This document shows, piece after piece, positions 1 through 6,113 of a stretch of 11,557 nt of DNA (positions are counted from its first letter, which is position 1; every line of letters begins with the position of its first letter). Under the pieces are notes generated by a model that was not told where the DNA came from, searched no databases, and saw only the letters and a list, made by a program, of their open reading frames with translations. The stretch comes from an uncultured Flavobacteriales bacterium. Lineage in GTDB: Bacteria > Bacteroidota > Bacteroidia > Flavobacteriales_D > SKUL01. Location of the stretch: NCBI GenBank assembly GCA_937911795.1, contig CALDPJ010000333.1, positions 1 to 11,557 of the forward strand, in the 5' to 3' direction. Both the position numbers and the translations under genes were made by a program.

Positions 1-30
1 ATTCATCACTCATAACTCATCACTCCTATC
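1..30. repeat. Short 14-bp direct repeat beyond the polysaccharide operon's last gene
   Basis: The unit starting TCATCACTC at 3-16 is repeated at 17-30 with a few differences; CATCACTC is exact at 4-11 and 18-25. The repeat lies just 3' of the stop codon of the minus-strand PaaK-like gene and overlaps its last codons by a few bases. Read on the minus strand it contains AGTGATGAAT, which also occurs 3' of the permease gene at 7393-7402. It looks like degenerate intergenic repeat DNA. No function is evident. Confidence 0.4.
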
Positions 31-1309
31 TCATTTTCTCAATATTCTTAAACTTCCCCGTCTTCGGATGTATTTCGAATTTTTCGACAAATTTTATTTC
101 AATTGGATATTTCTGAAAGCGACGATTCCAGCGGTTTAGTGCTTCGGTTTTGATTTCCGCTTTTTCAAAATCCGGATTCGGTTTGATCAGCAATTCTATC
201 GGTCCATTGCCGTGTTGAATGAATTTATAATGCTGACAGGCTTCGAAGTCGGTAAACATCTCGTATGCGTGATGGTGCACAAATTTGCTTCCATCCGGAA
301 AATCGAGGATGTCGTCTATTCTTCCCAATACACGGCCCATCACCCGGTTCGGAAATCCTTCATCATCGATCACAGTACCGATATCACCCGTAGAATAACG
401 AATAAACGGCATCGTGAAATTCTCGAGATTGGTCACCACAGGAGTTCCGACTTTCTGTCCTCCGTCCACGCGCTCGTTGACATACTGCATCAGGCACGAA
501 TATGCAAAAATCTTTCGTCGGCCGGAGTCATTTACATCGTACGAAATGGTGGTGCACTCCATCATTCCGTAATGACTGATGACGGTTTTGCTGATCCGCT
601 CATAAAACCGTTCGTACTGATGTGGCAGAATATTCTCGGAAGTCAAAACCACCTTCGGAATATTCAGCATTCTATTTTGCTGTTTCAACTCGGTAGAAAT
701 CATATCCAGAACCGAAGGGGTGCTCCATAAAATATCAGGCGGATTGGCTTCCAGCTTTGCAATGATCTCCTTTGGCGGTGTGTAAACAGAAATAATATTG
801 CGCTGAAATACGCCTACCGCGCTCTGTAATTTCGAAATCAGCGAAAGATCCTTTTCCACGTCAAAACGGTCGTCGGATTCGTAGCGTGTAATCATCGTAA
901 TTTTCTGCCAGGGATGGTACCCAATGTCGCGCAGCATAGCGAAAACCCGAACATGAGCGGTATAATCTTCGAATTTATTCTGGTACACCCGAAACGGCTC
1001 TCCGGTCGATCCGCTGGTTTTGTGCAGGTTGAGATTGTCACTCACCGGAACAGTAAGAATATCATCATATTTCCACTCCCGAAGCAGCTGTTTGTTGATG
1101 ACCGGCACCTTTTCCACATCCTGCCACGACTGAATATCGAGATCATACACTCCTGCCGATTTGTATAATTCCGAGTAAAATTTTGAATGCTTGCGGGCGT
1201 GATTGAAAATATCGCGGAACCTGCCCAACTGCATTTCTTTCAACTTTCGGATGTCGGCTTTTTGCCAGTACCGGGTTCTGAAATAATATTGAAGCAGCGG
1301 TAGAATCAT
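26..1309 (-). CDS. PaaK/CapK-like adenylate-forming enzyme
   Basis: A 427-residue cytoplasmic protein of the ANL (acyl/aryl-CoA ligase) superfamily, closest in look to phenylacetate-CoA ligase and CapK proteins of capsule clusters. Visible motifs are the phosphate-binding loop KTSGSTGEP at 97-105, HYGMMEC near 246-252 (the YG-x-x-E adenine-side motif), RYSTGDIG at 304-311 (the conserved ATP-ribose aspartate), the hinge GRIDDIL at 329-335, and KTGKFK at 416-421, which may supply the C-terminal catalytic lysine. Length fits the family. The start is an ATG, 43 bases after the stop of the upstream glycosyltransferase gene, so the two are likely co-transcribed. Family members activate carboxylic acids as acyl-AMP and often pass them to CoA. 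In a polysaccharide operon the product may decorate a sugar. The substrate cannot be read from the sequence. Confidence 0.85.
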   Translation of the reverse strand: MILPLLQYYFRTRYWQKADIRKLKEMQLGRFRDIFNHARKHSKFYSELYKSAGVYDLDIQSWQDVEKVPVINKQLLREWKYDDILTVPVSDNLNLHKTSGSTGEPFRVYQNKFEDYTAHVRVFAMLRDIGYHPWQKITMITRYESDDRFDVEKDLSLISKLQSAVGVFQRNIISVYTPPKEIIAKLEANPPDILWSTPSVLDMISTELKQQNRMLNIPKVVLTSENILPHQYERFYERISKTVISHYGMMECTTISYDVNDSGRRKIFAYSCLMQYVNERVDGGQKVGTPVVTNLENFTMPFIRYSTGDIGTVIDDEGFPNRVMGRVLGRIDDILDFPDGSKFVHHHAYEMFTDFEACQHYKFIQHGNGPIELLIKPNPDFEKAEIKTEALNRWNRRFQKYPIEIKFVEKFEIHPKTGKFKNIEKMR

Positions 1310-1352
1310 AGGGTTTTGATCACAAATGATGGTAGCGGTCGAAGCCTCCGGA

Positions 1353-2288
1353 TCATGTTTGCGCTATATTTTTACCGCTTTTCACCGTACTTACAACATA
1401 CGACGGACGCTGCTTGGTTTCGATGAAAATTTTGCCGAGATATTCTCCGATAATCCCAAGAAAGGCGAAGTTGAGCCCGAACAGAAACAATATCAACACC
1501 ATTACCGATGTCCAGCCGGGATAAGGATCACCGGTGAAGCGTCGGATGACCAAAAAGATGATCACTACAAAACTAAGTGCACTGATGATCAACCCTGAAT
1601 AAGTGGCCAGGCGGATCGGGAACATCGAAAAGGAAAACAGCCGTGCGAGTGTCAGCGAAATCATTTTCCGCAGATTATAACCCGATTCTCCTGCTGCCCG
1701 GGCATCGCGCTCCAACGGCACGATCGAATAATCACACCCGATGAAATACAACAGACTGATTGGAGTGGCAGATTTCTCGGGAAATTTCTTCAACTCGTCA
1801 ACCACCGATTTACGCAGCACACGAAACATTCCCAGCCGCGGTTCTATTTTGATGGAGGTAAACCTGCTCGAAAATTCGTAAAACATCCTCGACACGAACC
1901 TTTTAAAGAATGAATCTTCTCTACTGGTCCACTGCGCAATGGCCATTGAAGAGTTGTTCTGCTCGAGGCTGTTGATGAGCTTCTCAATGTCTTCCGGGCG
2001 ATCCTGAAGGTCAGAATCCAAAATAACAATGTACTCGCCGCTGCTGTGGTCCAGTCCTGCTTTGATCGCACCCTGCTGACCAAAATTCCGGGCCAGTTTA
2101 ATACCGGTTATTTCGGAATGCTCGCTGCACAATTCTTCGATAATGTTCCACGAGGCATCGCGGCTACCGTCGTCAATGAGAATGATTTCAAATTGAGTAG
2201 AAAGCTGAGCCAGCGCGGGTTTAAGACGCTGAATGAGTGCGTTCAGCACCTCCTGGTCATTATAAACCGGAATGACGGCAGAGATCAT
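1353..2288 (-). CDS. Membrane-anchored family-2 glycosyltransferase (GtrB/DPM1-like)
   Basis: The protein has 311 residues from the ATG at 2288. An in-frame TTG at 2309 would add seven residues that are not part of the fold, so the ATG, which opens straight into the first beta strand (ISAVIPVYND), is preferred. An N-terminal GT-A domain carries IDDGS near 38-42 and the metal/nucleotide DxD segment DSDLQD at 91-96. Two C-terminal membrane helices follow at about 225-250 and 259-281, then a basic tail. This architecture is typical of enzymes that move a sugar from a nucleotide onto polyprenyl phosphate at the inner face of the membrane (GtrB, ArnC, dolichol-phosphate mannose synthase). It starts 22 bases after the WbqC-like stop and clearly shares an operon. 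Donor and acceptor are unknown. Confidence 0.9.
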   Translation of the reverse strand: MISAVIPVYNDQEVLNALIQRLKPALAQLSTQFEIILIDDGSRDASWNIIEELCSEHSEITGIKLARNFGQQGAIKAGLDHSSGEYIVILDSDLQDRPEDIEKLINSLEQNNSSMAIAQWTSREDSFFKRFVSRMFYEFSSRFTSIKIEPRLGMFRVLRKSVVDELKKFPEKSATPISLLYFIGCDYSIVPLERDARAAGESGYNLRKMISLTLARLFSFSMFPIRLATYSGLIISALSFVVIIFLVIRRFTGDPYPGWTSVMVLILFLFGLNFAFLGIIGEYLGKIFIETKQRPSYVVSTVKSGKNIAQT

Positions 2289-2310
2289 ATTCGTTCTGAG
2301 CGTTCCCAAA

Positions 2311-2994
2311 TTATGCTGTTTTCTGAATGCCTTTTCTGCTTTCGGGACCTAAATTAAAAATCATATCCAGTACAGTTACGCTGTGTTCGAAATTCCCGTA
2401 AAGTTGCGGATATTCCGGATAACCTGAATAATCGATCCAGGAAACCTGAATTCCCTCAGTTTTAAACTGCGATTCATCGAGATACACTTTCGCCGCAGGA
2501 CCGCTCAGGTACGTGGAAGCTCCAAGATCTTTGCAGATATTTACGAGCTTTTCATTCCGGTCGCCGCGCAACTGAAGTTCTGAAGATTGCATTACCCGTG
2601 TTTCGATGCCGAGAATTTCATTAATTGCAATGATAAACCGATGGTTAATCTCGCTGAGCATTTCCTCCTGTCCGTTATAAAGCGCTTCAAAAACAGAAGA
2701 GAATTTTTCGAAATGGGGCGCATTCCGGTAATTCTGAACAATCGTTTTCCAGTGTTTTTTACGCCAGAGCTGATCGGCCACAGGAGTTTCGTTGATGCGT
2801 TGATCCAGCCCCTTTACCTTCACCGGAATGGTCAGCCACTGCAGGCCGTTGGGTGTTTTTATCTTGTTGCGGTTTCGCCAGTCTCCTTTGGTATACTGCA
2901 TGTCATCATATAGCACAAAAACATCAGCCTGCCGGATGGCATCAAAGTAGCCTTTCCATGGAATGTAGTTGGATTGGGTAATGAAAACTGTCAT
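2311..2994 (-). CDS. WbqC-family protein
   Basis: A 227-residue soluble protein matching the WbqC-like family. Hallmarks are QSNYIPWKGYFD at 7-18, YDDMQYTKGDWRNRNKI at 29-45, WLTIPVKVKG at 53-62, YLSGPAAKVYLDE at 162-174 and VLDMIFNLG near 208-216. Length is normal and there is no signal peptide. WbqC proteins occur in O-antigen and capsule clusters, often those making modified amino sugars. Their exact reaction is not firmly established as far as I know. This is the first gene of the operon, followed closely by the glycosyltransferase and the PaaK-like enzyme. That company suggests a role in making or acylating an unusual sugar. The family call is secure; the function is inference. Confidence 0.9.
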   Translation of the reverse strand: MTVFITQSNYIPWKGYFDAIRQADVFVLYDDMQYTKGDWRNRNKIKTPNGLQWLTIPVKVKGLDQRINETPVADQLWRKKHWKTIVQNYRNAPHFEKFSSVFEALYNGQEEMLSEINHRFIIAINEILGIETRVMQSSELQLRGDRNEKLVNICKDLGASTYLSGPAAKVYLDESQFKTEGIQVSWIDYSGYPEYPQLYGNFEHSVTVLDMIFNLGPESRKGIQKTA

Positions 2995-3024
2995 ACAACC
3001 GGTATTGAAATTACGTTGTGCCGG

Positions 3025-3032
3025 CGAAAGTA
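3025..3032 (-). promoter_or_regulatory. Possible -7 box for the WbqC operon
   Basis: Read on the minus strand the bases are TACTTTCG, matching five of six fixed positions of the Bacteroidota TAnnTTTG element. It lies about 30 bases upstream of the WbqC-like ATG. No convincing -33 TTG is placed at the usual distance. It is a weak but well-positioned candidate. Confidence 0.3.
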
Positions 3033-3056
3033 ACCAAAATCAGAGCAATCACCATT

Positions 3057-3072
3057 GGTCACCAGGGTAACC
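3057..3072. promoter_or_regulatory. Twin GGTNACC boxes, possible operator
   Basis: GGTCACC (3057-3063) and GGTAACC (3066-3072) are each palindromic and are separated by two bases. They sit between the divergent WbqC-like and DUF3299-like genes, starting 37 bases and ending 22 bases upstream of a perfect -7 box. That places them over the expected -33 region, where no TTG is present. A regulator site is possible, but no family can be assigned. Confidence 0.3.
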
Positions 3073-3093
3073 TGCAATTACGATGTTTCATAC

Positions 3094-3101
3094 TACCTTT
3101 G
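3094..3101 (+). promoter_or_regulatory. Bacteroidota -7 promoter box (TACCTTTG)
   Basis: TACCTTTG is a perfect match to the TAnnTTTG -7 element. It predicts transcription starting near 3107 and a leader of about 48 bases before the ATG at 3155. Because it overlaps the longer reading frame that opens at 3083, it argues against that upstream ATG being used. No clear -33 TTG is seen. Confidence 0.6.
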
Positions 3102-3154
3102 TGGTGCGAAATTTGACTGTTCGCGGTCAACACATTTTCAAAACAGAACGACGT

Positions 3155-3616
3155 ATGACAACCGCATTGCGAACCTTTACCGGTCTTGGTTTAATCCTTT
3201 TTTCGATCTTTTTCAGTACTTCCAATTCTCAGGCACAGGTAATTGACCTTACCTGGAATATGCTGGCCGATGTCACTTTCAAAGATGTATACCTCGAAGA
3301 GTACGATATTTACTACTACTACCCCACTTTTGGTCCGCAGGTGCTGGATATGGAAGGCCGCGAGGTGAAAATTTCAGGTTACGTAATTCCGGTAGATTAT
3401 GACGAGGATTATTATGTACTCTCGGCTTTTCCTTTTGCACAATGCTTTTTCTGTGGAGGAGCCGGACCCGAATCGGTAATTGATTTACGGTTGAAAGAAG
3501 GTCACCGGACATTTAAAACCGACGAACGACTCACCTTTCGCGGAGTTTTCACGACCAACACCACCGATATTTATTCGCTGAATTATATACTCGAAGAGGC
3601 GGATGTGGTAGATTAG
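3155..3616 (+). CDS. Exported DUF3299-like protein
   Basis: The protein has 153 residues from the ATG at 3155. The frame stays open back to an ATG at 3083, but that stretch overlaps the -7 box, and a proper signal peptide begins only at 3155 (hydrophobic 8-20, likely cleavage after SQA at 27). The mature protein is small and acidic. It has a beta-rich core: MEGREVKISGYVIPVD at 66-81, then FPFAQCFFCGGAGPES at 92-107 with C97 and C100. The pattern (L-x-G-x-x-V-x-I-x-GYV-x-P, then a Cys-containing loop) resembles DUF3299. Proteobacterial members, as I recall, have CIHVPPPPPNQ at the second site. DUF3299 genes accompany MacB-like ABC transporters in zinc-responsive operons, and such a transporter lies downstream at 5463-7351. 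Family assignment is by eye; molecular function is unknown. Confidence 0.7.
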   Translation: MTTALRTFTGLGLILFSIFFSTSNSQAQVIDLTWNMLADVTFKDVYLEEYDIYYYYPTFGPQVLDMEGREVKISGYVIPVDYDEDYYVLSAFPFAQCFFCGGAGPESVIDLRLKEGHRTFKTDERLTFRGVFTTNTTDIYSLNYILEEADVVD

Positions 3617-3634
3617 GAAATGTAAAGGATTAAA

Positions 3635-4414
3635 CTATTCCTTCCGGATGCACCGGCAGTTACGCCCTAAATATTTATTCACGAGGAGCATTTCGCCCGT
3701 TGCAAAATCAATCGCCTTCGCATTGGAAGTGTCGGCTTCGGTACTGCTCCAATAAACAGCTTCACCAAAATTCCCGATATAGTCGCGTTCGTTGTACACA
3801 GCCTCCAATTCAGCAATGGCTGGCAAATACCAGTCCTGGTGATTAAAAGCTACCAGATCGCTACATTTTTTAGCCGCTGAAGAAGGTATATCCTGACTAT
3901 TTATAATGAATGTATTTCCGGAACCATAGCCTTCGGAAGTGGCGCCCAACCACATATCGGGTGGCCCCCAAATAAAATTCGGCTGAATATCGGTGGGATG
4001 CACATAAATCGTAGCGCCGGAATAGTCTATGCTTTTGAGGTTCTCGGTTTCGAACTGAATCTCGTTGCTGTACGCCGTTCCCGCTTCATTGGTAGCAAAA
4101 GCACGTAGATAATACACGGTGCCATTCTGAAGGTTATCGATGTCCGCGTCAAAGCTTCCGATACCTTCTCCAACATTTTGTGCTGCACTGGCTGAGAGTG
4201 TCGGTTGCGGATTTACACTCCAGCAAAAACCACGGGCAGAAACCGTTCCTGTTCCGGCATCAGATACAATAGCACTGGCATAAATATGCTCGTTACCGAG
4301 AACCTGTACCTCTTCGGTATACAGAGATGGAAGCACAATTTCATCTTTGTCTTTTTTGCAGCCTGTCAGCATGGCAATCGTGCAAAGCAGAAGGAATGGT
4401 TTTAAATAGGACAT
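3635..4414 (-). CDS. Surface lipoprotein with FN3-like and DUF1566-like domains
   Basis: A 259-residue lipoprotein. The signal peptide ends in the lipobox LTGC, giving lipidated C19. The following KKDKDE is lysine/acid-rich, like the export signals that send Bacteroidota lipoproteins to the cell surface. Residues 30-122 resemble a fibronectin-III-like module (ARGFCWS, NGTVYYLRAFATNEAGTAYS). Residues 135-257 resemble the DUF1566/FISUMP fold (CSDLVAFNHQDWYLPAIAEL, YWSSTE, closing RNCRCIR). No enzyme motif is seen; adhesion or glycan binding is possible but unproven. It begins 18 bases after the hemB stop on the same strand and is likely read through from hemB. It converges on the DUF3299-like gene with an 18-base gap that contains no hairpin. 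Confidence 0.8.
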   Translation of the reverse strand: MSYLKPFLLLCTIAMLTGCKKDKDEIVLPSLYTEEVQVLGNEHIYASAIVSDAGTGTVSARGFCWSVNPQPTLSASAAQNVGEGIGSFDADIDNLQNGTVYYLRAFATNEAGTAYSNEIQFETENLKSIDYSGATIYVHPTDIQPNFIWGPPDMWLGATSEGYGSGNTFIINSQDIPSSAAKKCSDLVAFNHQDWYLPAIAELEAVYNERDYIGNFGEAVYWSSTEADTSNAKAIDFATGEMLLVNKYLGRNCRCIRKE

Positions 4415-4432
4415 GAATGGAGTGTTTTAAAG

Positions 4433-5410
4433 TTAACGGCGATTTTTCAGATAGCGTGCGTAATCTTTTGCAAAGTAACTCAGAATGACCTGTGCTCCTG
4501 CTCTTTTGATGCTCATCAACATTTCCACCATGGCATCTTCTTCGTTTAACCAGCCTTTGGCTGCCGCGGCTTTCAGCATTGCGTATTCGCCGCTCACGTT
4601 GTAGGCGGCCACCGGAACCACCGACATTTCGGCCAGCAGCGCAATGATGTCGAGGTAACAGAGCGCGGGCTTCACCATCAGGTAATCGGCCCCTTCGGCG
4701 ATGTCGAGCTCGGCTTCGCGGACAGCTTCCACACGGTTTGCAGGATCCATCTGGTACGTTTTTTTATCGCCCTTTTTTGGCGTTGAATCGAGTGCTTCGC
4801 GGAACGGCCCATAAAAGGCACTTGCGTATTTTGCTGTGTAGCTCATAATGCTCACCTCGGAATGCTGCGCCTTGTCGAGTTCGTTGCGGATGTAGCCCAC
4901 ACGACCATCCATCATATCCGATGGTCCGATGATGTCAAACCCTGCCTGTGCCTGAGCCACCGCCATATTCGCGAGAATCGGTAAAGTCGGGTCGTTTACG
5001 ATTTCGTCTCCGATCACCAGGCCATCGTGCCCGTCGCTGCTGTACGGATCCATGGCCACATCGCTCATCAAAGCAATTTCCGGAAAGCGCTCTTTTATGG
5101 CATGGGCGGTTTTCAGATAAAAATTATCGGCAGCGTAAGAATAGGAAGCCTCGGTATTTTTGAGACTTTCGTCCACCGCAGGAAACAGAACGAATGAGCG
5201 CAATCCCAGTTCCAGGCAGGATTCTATTTCCTTCAGGAGTTTGTCCTGTGAAAAGCGACTGATTCCGGGAAGGGCATCGATGGCTTCTTCGCGACCTTCA
5301 CCGTCGAGAATAAACATCGGATAGATCAGGTTTTCGGCTCCGAGGTGCGTTTCGCGGATCATATCGCGGATTGCAGCCGATTTGCGGTTTCTTCGCGGGC
5401 GTATGTTCAT
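4433..5410 (-). CDS. hemB: Delta-aminolevulinic acid dehydratase (porphobilinogen synthase)
   Basis: It condenses two 5-aminolevulinate molecules to porphobilinogen in cytoplasmic haem synthesis. The protein has 325 residues from the ATG at 5410, the usual length. The frame is open 21 codons further up, but that stretch overlaps the likely promoter, and MNIRPRRNR is the typical start. Schiff-base lysines are K194 (SYTAKYASAFYGP) and K247 (DYLMVKPAL). The metal loop SDVAMDPYSSDGHDG at 116-130 has Ala119, Asp121 and Asp129 where zinc-type enzymes have three cysteines, so the catalytic zinc site is absent and the enzyme should be of the magnesium-type/zinc-independent class. The R-x5-E-x2-D-x2-EGAD segment (around 231-242) fits the allosteric magnesium site. 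It is divergent from the ABC transporter genes and followed by a lipoprotein gene. Confidence 0.96.
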   Translation of the reverse strand: MNIRPRRNRKSAAIRDMIRETHLGAENLIYPMFILDGEGREEAIDALPGISRFSQDKLLKEIESCLELGLRSFVLFPAVDESLKNTEASYSYAADNFYLKTAHAIKERFPEIALMSDVAMDPYSSDGHDGLVIGDEIVNDPTLPILANMAVAQAQAGFDIIGPSDMMDGRVGYIRNELDKAQHSEVSIMSYTAKYASAFYGPFREALDSTPKKGDKKTYQMDPANRVEAVREAELDIAEGADYLMVKPALCYLDIIALLAEMSVVPVAAYNVSGEYAMLKAAAAKGWLNEEDAMVEMLMSIKRAGAQVILSYFAKDYARYLKNRR

Positions 5411-5421
5411 GGCAGATTGTT

Positions 5422-5429
5422 TAACTTTC
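5422..5429 (+). promoter_or_regulatory. Possible -7 box for the ABC transporter operon
   Basis: TAACTTTC matches five of six fixed bases of TAnnTTTG and lies 33 bases before the TTG start at 5463. With the opposing hemB box at 5444-5451 it would make a compact divergent promoter. No -33 TTG stands out. Confidence 0.25.
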
Positions 5430-5443
5430 GGACTTCTTAAATG

Positions 5444-5451
5444 CAAAGAAA
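5444..5451 (-). promoter_or_regulatory. Possible -7 box for hemB
   Basis: On the minus strand the bases read TTTCTTTG, five of six matches to TAnnTTTG. It lies 33 bases upstream of the hemB ATG, a normal leader length. If real, it excludes the longer hemB frame beginning at 5473. Confidence 0.35.
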
Positions 5452-5462
5452 CGACATAGAAA

Positions 5463-6113
5463 TTGAATACCACTTCTGACTCCTGTTATATAGAATGCCG
5501 CGAACTTAAATTTTCCTATTCCAACGGCTTACAGATTGAATTTCCGGATCTCTGTTTTCAACGCGGAGAGCATTGGCTGATCACCGGATCTTCCGGTTCG
5601 GGAAAGACTACGCTCCTGCATCTGATGGCTGGATTGCTGAAACCCCAAACGGGAAAAATCCGCATCGGAGATCACATCACGAGCGAAATGAGCAACACGG
5701 CGCTCGATAAATTCCGCGGGAAAGAAATCGGTATTGTTTTTCAGACTTCGCATTTTGTGCAATCGCTTTCAATTGGCGAAAACCTGGAATTGGCGCGGTT
5801 TCTCGCGAAAAACTCACCCGACCACCAACGCGTCAACAATCTGCTCGAACGGCTCGGACTCGGCGATAAAATATCGAAAAAACCGCATCAACTCAGTATC
5901 GGTGAACAACAACGCGCGGCCATTGCACGGGCCATGGTGAATCAACCGGCGGTGGTACTGGCCGATGAACCCACCGCCAGCCTCGACGACCGCAACACGA
6001 AAATAATGATAGAACTGTTGCAGAAAGAATGTGCAGAAAACGGCGCCACGCTGGTAATCGTTACGCACGACCAAAGAATTAAAAACCTGATTGAAAACGT
6101 TGTAGAACTATGA
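5463..6113 (+). CDS. ABC transporter ATPase (LolD/MacB type)
   Basis: A 216-residue cytoplasmic nucleotide-binding subunit. All motifs are intact: Walker A GSSGSGKTT at 42-50, Q-loop Q94 in VFQT, signature LSIGEQQR at 144-151, Walker B VVLADEP at 164-170, D-loop SLDD, and the switch histidine H202 in THD. Length and sequence are of the LolD/FtsE/MacB class that powers FtsX-like permeases. The start is a TTG at 5463: an in-frame stop lies immediately upstream at 5457-5459 and no ATG occurs before Walker A. Its stop overlaps the permease ATG by 4 bases (ATGA), so the two are translationally coupled. The partner's His-rich loop and the nearby DUF3299-like gene suggest it belongs to the zinc-linked branch of this class. 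The ATPase call is firm; the substrate is inferred. Confidence 0.93.
   Translation: MNTTSDSCYIECRELKFSYSNGLQIEFPDLCFQRGEHWLITGSSGSGKTTLLHLMAGLLKPQTGKIRIGDHITSEMSNTALDKFRGKEIGIVFQTSHFVQSLSIGENLELARFLAKNSPDHQRVNNLLERLGLGDKISKKPHQLSIGEQQRAAIARAMVNQPAVVLADEPTASLDDRNTKIMIELLQKECAENGATLVIVTHDQRIKNLIENVVEL

Noticed and set aside
212..730. 172-residue plus-strand open frame opposite the PaaK-like gene
   Set aside because: It lies wholly antisense to a gene with clear ANL motifs, has no recognisable domain and no promoter or start context. It is a by-product of the coding strand.
3083..3154. Upstream extension of the DUF3299-like gene
   Set aside because: It would put a charged 24-residue stretch before a proper signal peptide, and it covers the -7 box.
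5411..5473. Longer HemB start
   Set aside because: The extra 21 residues are unlike HemB N-termini and overlap the probable promoter. The ATG at 5410 gives the standard length.
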